Assembly (NCBI RefSeq): GCF_001279775.1
Contig: NZ_LGDG01000017.1
Coordinates: 1-64,000, forward strand
From: Streptomyces sp. MMG1533
GTDB lineage: Bacteria; Actinomycetota; Actinomycetes; Streptomycetales; Streptomycetaceae
DNA length: 64,000 nucleotides
Direction of reading: 5' to 3'
Shown here in pieces: positions 17,968 through 27,400 of this stretch (position 1 is the stretch's first letter; the number at the start of each line of letters is the position of its first letter). The notes beneath the pieces were generated by a model. That model was not told the DNA's origin, made no database searches, and saw only the letters and a list, made by a program, of their open reading frames with translations. The translations under genes and the position numbers were made by a program.

Positions 17968-19125
17968 ATGAGCACTGAGAACCTCCCCCAGAGCCCTGAG
18001 CAGCCGCCTCGCAAGCCGCGCGTGGCCGTCGTGTTCGGTGGGCGCAGCTCCGAACACGGAATCTCCGTGGTCACCGCTGGCGCCGTCCTCAAGGCCATCG
18101 ACCGGACGAAGTACGACGTCCTGCCGATCGGCATCACCCAGGACGGCCGGTGGGCGCTCACCGCCGATGAACCGGAGCGCATGTCGATCACTGCGCGCCG
18201 GACTCCGAACGTCGAGGAACTGGCCGAGTCGAACGAGGGCGGCGTGGTGCTCCCGGTCGACCCCGCGAACCGCGAAGTCGTCTACAGCGAGCCCGGATCG
18301 GTGCCCAAGGCGCTCGGCGAGGTCGATGTCGTCTTCCCGGTGCTGCACGGCCCGTACGGCGAGGACGGCACCCTCCAGGGCCTCCTGGAGCTCTCCGGTG
18401 TGCCGTACGTGGGTGCGGGTGTGCTCGCCTCGGCCGTCGGCCAGGACAAGGAGTACATGAAGCGCGTGTTCACCTCCTTCGGGCTCAAGGTGGGCCCGTA
18501 CGTGGTGATCCGGCCGCGCGAGTGGGAGCGGGACGAGTCCGCCGCCCGCAAGAAGATCGTCGACCTGGCCGGCGAGCACGGCTGGCCGCTGTTCGTGAAG
18601 CCCGCGCGCGCGGGATCGTCGATCGGCATCACCAAGGTCGACGACCCGGCGGGGCTCGACGAGGCGATCGCCGAGGCCCGGCGGCACGACCCGAAGATCC
18701 TCGTGGAGGCGGCGCTGCGCGGCCGCGAGATCGAGTGCGGGGTGCTGGAGTTCGAGGACGGGCCCCGTGCGAGCGTGCCTTCGGAGATCCCGCCGCCGGA
18801 CACGCACGCGTACTACGACTTCGAGGCGAAGTACATCGACTCCACACCCGGCATCGTGCCCGCCCCGCTGACCGACGAGCAGACCGCCGAGGTGCAGCGG
18901 CTCGCGGTGGAGGCCTTCGAGGCCGCCTCCTGCGAGGGCCTGGTCCGCGCGGACTTCTTCCTCACCGAGGACGGCGAGTTCGTGATCAACGAGATCAACA
19001 CGATGCCCGGCATGACACCGATCTCGATGTACCCGCAGATGTGGCGGGCGAGCGGGATCAGCTACCCGGAGCTGGTGGACCGGCTGGTGCAGGCGGCGTT
19101 GCGCAGGCCGACGGGGCTGCGCTGA
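17968..19125 (+). CDS. ddlA: D-alanine--D-alanine ligase
   Basis: A 385-residue ATP-grasp ligase joining two D-Ala for peptidoglycan. Motifs: VVFGGRSSEHGISV at the N-terminus, FVKPARAGSSIGITKV (ATP loop), FEAKYIDSTPGIVPAPL (omega loop region), and NEINTMPGMTPISMYP (metal ligands, C-terminal). A Tyr in the omega loop would indicate a D-Ala-D-Ala rather than D-Lac ligase; here FEAKYID contains Tyr, so D-Ala-D-Ala is favoured. ATG 17968. Confidence 0.97.
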   Translation: MSTENLPQSPEQPPRKPRVAVVFGGRSSEHGISVVTAGAVLKAIDRTKYDVLPIGITQDGRWALTADEPERMSITARRTPNVEELAESNEGGVVLPVDPANREVVYSEPGSVPKALGEVDVVFPVLHGPYGEDGTLQGLLELSGVPYVGAGVLASAVGQDKEYMKRVFTSFGLKVGPYVVIRPREWERDESAARKKIVDLAGEHGWPLFVKPARAGSSIGITKVDDPAGLDEAIAEARRHDPKILVEAALRGREIECGVLEFEDGPRASVPSEIPPPDTHAYYDFEAKYIDSTPGIVPAPLTDEQTAEVQRLAVEAFEAASCEGLVRADFFLTEDGEFVINEINTMPGMTPISMYPQMWRASGISYPELVDRLVQAALRRPTGLR

Positions 19126-19244
19126 GCCGGCTGGTCGGGGCCGGGTCTGTCCGGCGGATCAGGTCGCGGGAATTCGGCGGTGCCTCGGCGACGCAGATCG
19201 GCGTGCCAGGCCCCGCGTGTGCGGCATGACGCGCCGGACGGGCC

Positions 19245-19733
19245 CTAGTTGGCGATCCCTTCGGGGATCGCCTTCTTGACGGCAGACGCCAGATCGACCA
19301 GCGGGGCCATTCCGTCTCCCGTGCGGTCCTTCGGGATGGTGACTTCGACGTACGCCTCGCGCAACGTCGTGGTGAACCGGAACGCCCCGTCGTCCTGCTC
19401 CTGCAACAACCACCCCACTCCGTTCACGTCGACCCCGTCCGCGTCGGGATCGTTCATCGCCGCAGGCCGCTGCACCCCGCAGCGCAGTATGATCGCCGGG
19501 TTCCCCCAGCCAGCGGTCAGCGCGGACGAGGGCTCGGGATCACGGCGATCCTGGCCGTCGACCTCGGCCGGGAGCGCCTCGTCCAGCTCTCGGCAGCGTT
19601 TCGTGGCCTTCGCGTCCGGACTGGGAACCGCCGCCGACGCACTGTCGTCTGCTGAGGAGCAGCCCGCGACCGTGATCAGCAGGACGAGCGCGGGCCCGAC
19701 GGGCTTGCGGTGCCGGTGGCGGAAGAAGTTCAC
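19245..19733 (-). CDS. DUF3515 lipoprotein
   Basis: A 162-residue predicted lipoprotein: basic start MNFFRHRHRKP, hydrophobic stretch and lipobox ITVAGC, then a DUF3515 domain with two Cys that may form a disulfide (near 47 and 84). Function unknown; it faces the outside of the membrane. It is convergent to ddlA. A GATCCC/GGGATC hairpin sits within its last codons. Confidence 0.88.
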   Translation of the reverse strand: MNFFRHRHRKPVGPALVLLITVAGCSSADDSASAAVPSPDAKATKRCRELDEALPAEVDGQDRRDPEPSSALTAGWGNPAIILRCGVQRPAAMNDPDADGVDVNGVGWLLQEQDDGAFRFTTTLREAYVEVTIPKDRTGDGMAPLVDLASAVKKAIPEGIAN

Positions 19734-19753
19734 CGGCCAAGGGTAGACGGGGG

Positions 19754-19987
19754 CTACAGATGCACGACCGGGCAGGTCAGGGTGCGCGTGATGCCGTCCA
19801 CTTGCTGGACCTTCGCGACCACCATGCGACCGAGGTCGTCGACCGTGTCCGCTTGGGCGCGCACGATCACGTCGTACGGTCCTGTCACGTCCTCGGCCTG
19901 GATGACCCCAGGAATCTTGCTGATCGTTTCGGCGACGGTCGACGCTTTGCCGACCTCCGTCTGGATCAGGATGTACGCCTGTACCAC
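19754..19987 (-). CDS. Stand-alone Lrp/AsnC ligand-binding (RAM) domain protein
   Basis: A 77-residue protein consisting only of the Lrp effector domain (VVQAYILIQTEVGKA start, GPYDVIVRAQA), with no HTH. GTG 19987 has a perfect GGAGG 6 bases upstream. Upstream in-frame extension to 20194 is rejected because its sequence is not family-like. Such single-domain proteins form oligomeric barrels that bind small molecules and may modulate full-length Lrp proteins. It is divergent from thiL. Confidence 0.9.
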   Translation of the reverse strand: MVQAYILIQTEVGKASTVAETISKIPGVIQAEDVTGPYDVIVRAQADTVDDLGRMVVAKVQQVDGITRTLTCPVVHL

Positions 19988-20193
19988 GGAACCTCCAGGG
20001 CGGCCACGAGGATCATGTGGGGAAAAGGAACGCCACGGTATCGCGTCGCCGCTCGCCGCGGGGAGACCTGCGGGGACCAGGGCTTGCGCGCCGGGGTGCA
20101 GGCACGACAGAAGTTGACGGTCTCCTCGACCGTATCGAGGACACTGGTGACGCGCGACCGGGCACGGACAGGTACAGAAGGGGCGTAAGGGCA

Positions 20194-21159
20194 ATGAAGG
20201 GCACTGTTGGTGAGCTCGGTGAGTTCGGGCTCATCAGGGAGCTCACCTCCCGTCTCACCACGACCCCGGCGGTCCGGGTCGGACCCGGCGACGACGCCGC
20301 GGTGGTGGCCGCTCCCGACCGCAGGGTCGTGGCGAGCACCGACATCCTCCTCGAGGGACGGCACTTCCGCCGCGACTGGTCCACGGCCTACGACGTGGGC
20401 CGCAAGGCAGCCGCGCAGAACCTCGCGGACATCGCCGCCATGGGCGCCGTACCGACCGCGCTGCTGCTCGGCCTGGTCGTCCCCGCCGAACTCCCGGTGA
20501 CCTGGCCGGTCGAGCTGATGGACGGCCTGCGCGACGAGTGTCAGGTCGCGGGAGCGTCCGTGGTCGGCGGGGACGTCGTACGCGGCGACACGATCATGGT
20601 GTCGATCACCGCGCTCGGCGATCTGCGCAACAACGAACCCGTGACGCGAGGGGGCGCGCAGCCCGGCGACCTCGTGGCGGTGACCGGCTGGCTGGGCTGG
20701 TCCGCGGCCGGATTCGCCGTCCTCTCCCGCGGCTTCCGCTCGCCGCGCGCCTTCGTGGAGGCGCACCGGCGCCCGGAGCCGCCGTACCACGCGGGTCCGG
20801 CCGCCGCCGGGCTCGGCGCGACCGCGATGTGCGACGTCAGCGACGGGCTGATCGCCGACCTCGGGCACATCGCCGAGGCCAGCAAGGTCCGTATCGACGT
20901 CCGCTCCGGTGCGATCGACATCCCGTCCCAGATGAACGACATCGGGCAGGCGGTCGGCGTCGATCCCATGCAGTGGGTGCTCACCGGGGGAGAGGACCAC
21001 GCGATCGTCGCGACCTTCCCGCCGGACGTGAAGCTGCCGGCCCGCTGGAAGGTCATCGGCGAGGTGCTCAACCCGTCGGCGCTGCCCCAGGTGACGGTCG
21101 ACGGGGCGCCGTGGACCAAGAAGGGCGGCTGGGACCACTTCGGGGACATCGAGTCATGA
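20194..21159 (+). CDS. thiL: Thiamine-monophosphate kinase
   Basis: A 321-residue kinase making thiamine diphosphate from thiamine monophosphate. Motifs: [48 protein letters not shown] and [13 protein letters not shown] 20194 ([17 protein letters not shown]) is chosen; the longer frame upstream overlaps the divergent Lrp-type gene. It overlaps thiD by 4 nt (ATGA). Confidence 0.96.
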   Translation: MKGTVGELGEFGLIRELTSRLTTTPAVRVGPGDDAAVVAAPDRRVVASTDILLEGRHFRRDWSTAYDVGRKAAAQNLADIAAMGAVPTALLLGLVVPAELPVTWPVELMDGLRDECQVAGASVVGGDVVRGDTIMVSITALGDLRNNEPVTRGGAQPGDLVAVTGWLGWSAAGFAVLSRGFRSPRAFVEAHRRPEPPYHAGPAAAGLGATAMCDVSDGLIADLGHIAEASKVRIDVRSGAIDIPSQMNDIGQAVGVDPMQWVLTGGEDHAIVATFPPDVKLPARWKVIGEVLNPSALPQVTVDGAPWTKKGGWDHFGDIES

Positions 21160-21959
21160 GCGGACTGCCCCGTGTGCTCACGGTCGCGGGCTCCGACTCC
21201 GGTGGCGGCGCGGGAATTCAGGCAGACCTGAAGACGATGCTCGCGCTCGGCGTGCACGGCATGAGTGTCGTCACGGCGGTCACCGCGCAGAACTCCCTTG
21301 GTGTGCAGGGGGCTTGGGAGCTTCCTGTGGAGGCGGTACGGGCGCAGTACCGCAGCGTGGTCGACGACATCGGCGTCCAGGCGGTCAAGACCGGGATGCT
21401 CGCCTCGGCCGAACTCGTGGAGGCGGTGGCCGAGTTGATCGGGGAGACCGACGCCCCGGCCGTGGTCGATCCGGTCGGGGTCTCCAAGCACGGCGACCCG
21501 CTGCTCGCCGCGTCCGCGCTGGACTCCGTACGGACGAAGCTGCTGCCGGTCGCGACCGTGGCGACGCCGAACCTCGACGAGGTGGCACAACTCACGGGTG
21601 TGCATGTCGAGGCAGAGTCCCTGATGCGTGAGGCCGCCGCGGCCGTCCTGGAGTACGGACCTCGCTGGGTGCTCATCAAGGGCGGTCATCTGCCCGGTGA
21701 CGCCGTGGACCTGCTCACCGACGGCTCCGAGGAACACTGGCTGCGCGCGCCGAGGTACGACAACCGGCACACGCACGGCACGGGCTGCACGCTCGCGTCG
21801 GCGATCGCGTCGCAGCTCGCGAAGGGGCAGGCCGTGCCGGAGGCGGTGAGGGCGGCCAAGGAGTACGTCACCGGGGCGATCGCGGCCGGGTTCGCGCTCG
21901 GCGGGGGGATCGGGCCCGTGGATCACGGGTGGCGCTTCAGGGCGGGCGGCGGCGCGTAG
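21156..21959 (+). CDS. thiD: Hydroxymethylpyrimidine (phosphate) kinase
   Basis: A 267-residue ribokinase-fold enzyme making HMP diphosphate for thiamine. [17 protein letters not shown] near the N-terminus and the anion-hole/base motif [16 protein letters not shown] near the C-terminus are diagnostic. Coupled to thiL by an ATGA overlap. Confidence 0.96.
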   Translation: MSGLPRVLTVAGSDSGGGAGIQADLKTMLALGVHGMSVVTAVTAQNSLGVQGAWELPVEAVRAQYRSVVDDIGVQAVKTGMLASAELVEAVAELIGETDAPAVVDPVGVSKHGDPLLAASALDSVRTKLLPVATVATPNLDEVAQLTGVHVEAESLMREAAAAVLEYGPRWVLIKGGHLPGDAVDLLTDGSEEHWLRAPRYDNRHTHGTGCTLASAIASQLAKGQAVPEAVRAAKEYVTGAIAAGFALGGGIGPVDHGWRFRAGGGA

Positions 21960-21976
21960 CCGGTCGGCCGAGTGGT

Positions 21977-22004
21977 GCGTAAACGCTTGCGCGAGCGTTT
22001 ACGC
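21977..22004 (+). terminator. thiLD terminator-like hairpin
   Basis: GCGTAAACGCT (21977-21987) with AGCGTTTACGC (21994-22004), an 11-bp perfect stem with loop TGCGCG, 17 bp after the thiD stop. Relatively AT-rich stem; it could also be a protein site, but position favours a terminator. Confidence 0.65.
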
Positions 22005-22085
22005 GGGCGTCCGCCCGGCCGGGTGTGCATGGTCGTCGGCGGCGAGGGCGTCCGGCAGGTGCCGGGGCCGTCCGGGCGTGAGCAT

Positions 22086-22118
22086 GCAAAAAGCCGGTCC
22101 ACACCAGGTGGACCGGCT
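22086..22118 (-). terminator. rpmB terminator
   Basis: On the minus strand, AGCCGGTCCAC-CTGGT-GTGGACCGGCT followed by TTTTT: an 11-bp perfect stem plus U tract, a classical intrinsic terminator 42 bp after the rpmB stop. Confidence 0.92.
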
Positions 22119-22159
22119 CTGAGCAGCGAACCAGCAGTGGCCGCGCGCTTAGCTGTGCG

Positions 22160-22345
22160 TCAGCGCGAGACCTTGCCGGCCTTGATGCACGAGGTGCAAG
22201 CGTTCACGCGCTTCGGCGTCCCGCCGACCACAGTACGTACACGCTGGATGTTCGGGTTCCAGCGGCGGGACGTACGGCGGTGCGAGTGCGAGATGTTGTT
22301 GCCGAAGCCCGGCCCCTTGCCGCAGACGTCGCAGTTGGCAGCCAC
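22160..22345 (-). CDS. rpmB: 50S ribosomal protein L28 (zinc-binding form)
   Basis: A 61-residue L28 with the C+ zinc ribbon: CDVCGKGP near the N-terminus and CTSCIKAGK near the C-terminus. Streptomyces usually also has a Cys-free L28 induced under zinc starvation; this is the zinc-replete housekeeping form. ATG 22345. It is divergent from the DAK-type gene. Confidence 0.97.
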   Translation of the reverse strand: MAANCDVCGKGPGFGNNISHSHRRTSRRWNPNIQRVRTVVGGTPKRVNACTSCIKAGKVSR

Positions 22346-22380
22346 GGGTCACTCCAAAGACTTCAGATGCACTTACGGTG

Positions 22381-22400
22381 GATCCCGGCATGCCGGGATC
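22381..22400. repeat. Perfect 20-bp palindrome in the rpmB/DAK intergenic region
   Basis: GATCCCGGCATGCCGGGATC is its own exact complement, 36 bp upstream of the rpmB start (in its leader). A second dyad, GCCCGAT (22445-22451) and ATCGGGC (22456-22462), lies further upstream. Candidate leader structure or operator. The rest of the 257-bp gap shows nothing decisive. Confidence 0.6.
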
Positions 22401-22602
22401 GAGATCGCAGGATCAGAGATCTGAGTGGCGGTGCCAGGGGGATGGCCCGATGTGGATCGGGCAACCGGAGCAGCATACAACGACTGCGCCAGCAGAACGA
22501 AACTACCATGGCTGCTCAGGACCTCGCTCCAGGCCCTCTTCCGGTGAACACCGCCCGGAGGTCTACGCTGCGTCCCACGTCCAGCAGCTCAAGGAGGCGC
22601 AG

Positions 22603-24438
22603 GTGGCGCAGGTGCCGCAGACATTCTTCGATGCTCTCGCGGTGCGCACCTGGTGCGGTCTCGCGCTCCGGGCGCTGGGACGTGCGCGCGAGGAGATCGA
22701 CGCGATCAACGTCTATCCCGTCGCGGACGGGGACACCGGTACGAACCTGTATCTGACCGTCGAGTCGGCCGTCGCGGCCGTCGAGGCGGTGTTCGCGGGA
22801 CACGAGGCAGACCTGCCGACCGGCGGGAAACCGGCGCTGGCCGACGCCGCGCGGGCGATGGCGCACGGGGCGCTCATAGGCGCGCGGGGCAACTCGGGGA
22901 CGATCCTCGCGCAGCTGCTCCGCGGCATGGCCCAGGTGCTCGCGGCCGACGGTGAGACCGCTCACACCGACGGCCGGGGCCTGATGCTCGCCCTGCGGCA
23001 CGCGGCCGACTCCGCCCGCCAGGCCGTGGCCCGTCCCGTCGAGGGCACGGTCCTCACCGTCGCCTCGGCCGCCGCCGACGCGGCCACCGGAGCCGAGGGC
23101 GATTGCGCGACGGTGGCCCGCGCGGCCTACGGGGGAGCCCGTGCCGCCCTCGCCGCGACCCCCGGGCAGCTGGCCGTCCTGGAGCGCACCGGGGTGGTCG
23201 ACGCGGGCGGACTGGGGTTGGTGGCGGTTCTTGGGGCCCTGGTGGAGACGTTCACGGGGGAGGCGCAGGGGGTGGACCCGTCGGGTGCAGGTGCGGGGGT
23301 GCACGCGCGCGTGGAGCACGCGGAGGTACGCGACGACGGTGGGGTGTCCCGGGCGCGTGGGGAATCCGGTGCCGGTGGGGCGGACGGCGACGAGTCCGAC
23401 GTGCGTGATCCGGATCCGGTACGCCCGCCCGGCCTCGACGACGGCGGCGCGCCGCGCGGGGCCGCGGGCCTCGACGACGACGGCGAGTGTGCGGACGGCG
23501 CCTCGGGCCACGGCGGGCCCGCCTTCGAGGTGATCTACCTCCTGGAGGCCGACGACGCGGCCGTCGCGCGGTTGCGGGAACGGCTCGACGCCCTCGGGGA
23601 CTCGCTCGTCGTGGTCGGCGGCGACGGGCTGTGGAACGTCCATGTGCACGTCGACGACGCGGGCGCCGCCGTGGAGGCGGGCGTCGAGGCCGGGCGGCCG
23701 TACCGGATCCGGATCACGCACTTCGGACTCGGCGACGTCCACACCACCGGCGCCGAACGGCCGCCCCGGGAGCGCGCCCAGCGCGCCGTCGTGGCCGTCG
23801 TGCCCGGCGAGGGCCTGGCCGGGCTCTACACGGAGGCGGGCGCGACCACCGTACTCGCGCGCCCCGGGGAGCCGCCCGCGAGCGGAGAGCTCGTCGAGGC
23901 CGTACGGCGCGCCCACGCGCGCGAGGTGGTGCTGCTGCCCAACGACGCGGAACTGCGCCACACCGCGGCCGCGGCGGCCGAGCAGGCCCGCGCGGAGGGC
24001 ATCCGCGTGGCGCTCATCCCGACGCGCTCCGCGGTCCAGGGCATCGCCGCGCTCGCCGTGCACGAACCGGACCGCCGCTTCGACGAGGACGTCGTGACCA
24101 TGACCTCCGCGGCGGGTGCCACCCGGTACGCCGAGGTCGTCGTCGCGGAACGCCAGTCCTGGACCATGGCCGGCATCTGCCAGGCCGGTGACGTCCTCGG
24201 CCTCATCGAGGGCGACGTGGCCGTCATCGGGGCGGACGTCACGGTCACCGCCGAAACGGTCCTCGACCGCATGCTCGCGGCCGGCGGCGAACTGGTCACC
24301 CTCGTCCTGGGCGACGAGGCACCCGAGTTCGTCGCCGATCATCTCGAAGCGCGCGTCCGAGAGTCGTACCTGGCCGTCGACACGGTGGTGTACCGGGGCG
24401 GGCGACAGGGGGCCGTGCTTCTCATCGGGGTCGAGTAG
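22603..24438 (+). CDS. DAK-family kinase (FakA/YloV-like DhaL domain protein)
   Basis: A 611-residue protein with an N-terminal DhaL/DAK2 ATP-binding domain (NVYPVADGDTGTNL near residues 38-51; GARGNSGTILAQLLRG near 99) and a C-terminal FakA-type region (after about 310). Family members phosphorylate fatty acids with a DegV-type partner; no degV is adjacent, so the substrate is open. GTG 22603 has AAGGAGG 5 bases upstream. The linker (about residues 225-305) is long, low-complexity and contains an inverted copy of a downstream piece of the gene. The gene lies upstream of recG in related genomes. Confidence 0.9.
   Translation: MAQVPQTFFDALAVRTWCGLALRALGRAREEIDAINVYPVADGDTGTNLYLTVESAVAAVEAVFAGHEADLPTGGKPALADAARAMAHGALIGARGNSGTILAQLLRGMAQVLAADGETAHTDGRGLMLALRHAADSARQAVARPVEGTVLTVASAAADAATGAEGDCATVARAAYGGARAALAATPGQLAVLERTGVVDAGGLGLVAVLGALVETFTGEAQGVDPSGAGAGVHARVEHAEVRDDGGVSRARGESGAGGADGDESDVRDPDPVRPPGLDDGGAPRGAAGLDDDGECADGASGHGGPAFEVIYLLEADDAAVARLRERLDALGDSLVVVGGDGLWNVHVHVDDAGAAVEAGVEAGRPYRIRITHFGLGDVHTTGAERPPRERAQRAVVAVVPGEGLAGLYTEAGATTVLARPGEPPASGELVEAVRRAHAREVVLLPNDAELRHTAAAAAEQARAEGIRVALIPTRSAVQGIAALAVHEPDRRFDEDVVTMTSAAGATRYAEVVVAERQSWTMAGICQAGDVLGLIEGDVAVIGADVTVTAETVLDRMLAAGGELVTLVLGDEAPEFVADHLEARVRESYLAVDTVVYRGGRQGAVLLIGVE
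23358..23754. repeat. Inverted duplication inside the DAK-family gene
   Basis: The complement of roughly 23358-23452 closely matches roughly 23662-23754, with a 9-bp gap and scattered mismatches. The core TACCGGATCCGGATCACGCAC is shared almost exactly. Read from the opposite strand, the first arm encodes YRIRITHVGL, against YRIRITHFGL in the proper frame of the second arm. About 210 bp lie between the arms. Confidence 0.85.
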
Positions 24439-24441
24439 GCC

Positions 24442-27400
24442 CTAGTCGGCCGGTTGCTCGTCCGCCTGTGCCGCCGCCTGTTCCTCCACGACCTGGAGCA
24501 GCTGCCGGGCCTCGGCCAGTCGCGCCTCGGCCACGTCGTCCTCGTCCCCGTCGGCGCCGTACGCCGCCAGTACCGCACGCGCGCGTGCGGCCGCCCGGGC
24601 GGGGCGGCTCAGGTCGGCCTCCAGCCAGCCCGCGGTGAGTTCGGCGCCGGTCCGGCTGTGCAGGGCGTCGGCCCCGAGGGAGGCGAACAGCACGATGGCC
24701 TCTGCCACTTGGGCCAGGGACTCCTCCAGCACCGCCCGGATCGAGTCGTCCTCGGCGTCCTCGGCCGCGGAACGGGCCAGCAGGTCGCCGAACTGACGGC
24801 GGGTGTGGCCCAGTTCGGCGACGAGCCGCTGCCGGGCGTCCTCGTCGGCCACGTCCGAGCCCAGCGCCGTCTCGCACTCCTGGACGGCGCTCGCCATCAG
24901 CTCCCGTGCCTCGTCGGGCCCCTCCTCGGGACGTAGCGCGAGCCACGCGCGGGCGCGCAGGGAGCGGACGAGGCCGTGGACGTTGCCGAGCGACCGCCAG
25001 AGATCGCCCGCGCGCGCGTACGCCCGGTCCGCGTCGGAATGCTGCCCCGCGTGACCGAGGGACTCGGCGGCGAGGTGGGCGAGCGTCGCGTGGTCGTGCT
25101 GCTCGGGCCAGTGCCGGGCGATCTCGGCTGCCTGGAGCCGCCGTTCGGCTGCCGCGCGGTGTTCGCCGAGCTCGCTCAGACAGTCGCCGAGCCACCACTG
25201 CGTCTGCACGATCGCGCCGTCGCCGTGCGTCTCGGCGTTCAGGTCGGGCAGCGCCGACTCCAGCACCTCCGCGGCCTCGGCCCACCGTCCCAGCCGCAGC
25301 AGGAACCCGCCGAGCTGCTGCCGGGCCCAGGCGCCGAGCGTCGGCCCCTCGCCGGCCTCGTCGGCCCAGTGCGCCGCCTCCAGGGCGTGCTCGGCCGCCT
25401 CCTCCGTCAGCCCTCTGCCGCCGACGACCTCGGCGAGCTGGAGGTGCAGCTGGGCCCGTCCGATCGCCTCCAGATGCGGACCACCGTGCTCCAGGGCCGC
25501 CCGCAGCGCCCGTTCCGTCTCGGCCAGGTCGCCGAGATGGTGTGCGAGCCCCGCCAGCCGGGCCTCGTACTCCACCGCGAACCAGGGCAGCCCCGCACCC
25601 ACGAACGCCGCCGCGGCCCGCGCGAACAGCTCCGCGGCCACCTCCACGTCCCCACTGTGCGCCGCCAGCTCCGCGAGCATCGCCTGCGCCTCGGCGGCCC
25701 GCGAAGCAAGCCGTACGTCGTCCCCGGTGTGCCCGTCGACCAGCGCCAGCACTTCCCGCGCGGCCACCTCGGCATCGGCGAGAACCGAACCCACGGAGGA
25801 CCTGCCGACCGGATCCACGCCCCGCCGGGGGCCGCCGGCCGGGACCGGCTCGTCCTGGGGGTCGCCGTCCGGGGTCGTGTCGTGGGGGTTGTCGCCGGGG
25901 GGTGTCTCGCCTTGGGGGTCGCCGTCCGGGCTGGTGCCCTGCGGGTTGACGCCTGGGAGTGTCTCGCCCTGGTGACCGCTGCCCGGGGGCGCCTCGCCCC
26001 GGGAGCCGTCGTCCGGGATCACGGCGGCCCGAGGGCCGTCGCCCGAGACCGTCTCGTCCCAGGGGCCATCGCCCCGCGCCGGCTCCCCTTGCGACTCGTC
26101 GGCCAGGCCCCTGTCGTCTCCCAGGGACTCGACGACCTCCTGCACCCGCCGCATCAGAATCCGCGCCCGCCCCATCAGCACCGACGCCGTCTGCCGTACG
26201 CCGGTGCCGCCCTCCGCATACAGCGCGAGGATCTCGTCGTACGGCTCGGCGACGGCCGTCAGCGCCTCGTCCACGTGGCCCATGAGGGCGCGGACGTAGG
26301 CCGCACGCGCGTGTGCCGCCAGGGCCTCTCCGGGGTCGCCCGCCTCCGCGTACAGCTCGGCGGCGTGCTCGAAGAGGCCGACGCCCTCGGGGCCCCGGTC
26401 CATCGCCTCGTGGTCGGCGATCTCCGCGCGGTCGCGGGCGTCCAGTTCGACGCCTTCCGCGGCCTGCGCGACGGCCGCCCACGCCTCGACGGCGTTCGGC
26501 TGCAGGGTGTCCGACAGCCGTCGCGCCTCGGCGAGCAGCGCGGCCAGATCGGGCGCCTGAGGGGTGACGGCCACCGGCGGCGCCACGGGATGCGACGAGA
26601 CCGCACGCGCCGACCGCACGCCCAGCGGCAACCGCTCCACCAGCGGCCGCTGTGCCATACGCGCGCTCGCCCGCTCGCTGACGTGCCGCGTGCCGTTGCG
26701 CTCGTCGAAGCGGGCGGCCAGCGCGAGGGCCTGCCCGCGCGCGTGGGCGGCGAGTTCGCGCGCGCTCCACTCCCGGTCGGCCGGTCCGGGCACCCGCTGG
26801 TCGCCGAGCCCGAGCTCGGTCAGGCGGTCCATGAGCAGGGCCACCACGGCCATGAAGTCCAGCTTGCTGCGCGGATGCCCGTCGTCCGTGAAGTACGCCG
26901 GCCGCTCCGCGAGCAGCTCCAGGCCGCGCGCCTCGTTGCCGGACAGCGCGCAGAACTCGACGTGGTCCGCGTAGGCGCCGCGCATGCTCTCCATGGCGCG
27001 TACGAGCCGGAAGCCCCGCAGATGGTTGGCGCGCGCCTCGTCCCCGCGGCCCAGCCGCAGCAGCGGCACCAGGGAGGACGCGAGGACCGTGTGGGGCTCG
27101 TGGGCGCACGAGAACGCGCCCTCCAGAACCGGCGCCCACAGCTCCAGCGCCTCCCCGTCCCGCCCGCGCTCCGCCTGCCACCAGCCCTGCCCGTGCAGCT
27201 CGCAGGCGTGGCAGTCGGCCATGGCGTCCCGGTCGGCGGCCAGCCACGCGGCGTACGCCCGCTCGGCCCGCGCCACGTCCCCGATGTGCGCGGCCACACT
27301 GAACTCGGCGCCGCGCACGGCCCGTTCGGAGTGCCCGGCCAGCCGGTAGCGGTGCTCCATCTCGCCGAGCCACTTCTCGATGGAGGCCAGCGGGATGTGG

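Noticed and set aside
22516..24342. 608-codon minus-strand frame opposite the DAK gene
   Set aside because: Antisense shadow; its RIRITH segments are explained by the inverted duplication.
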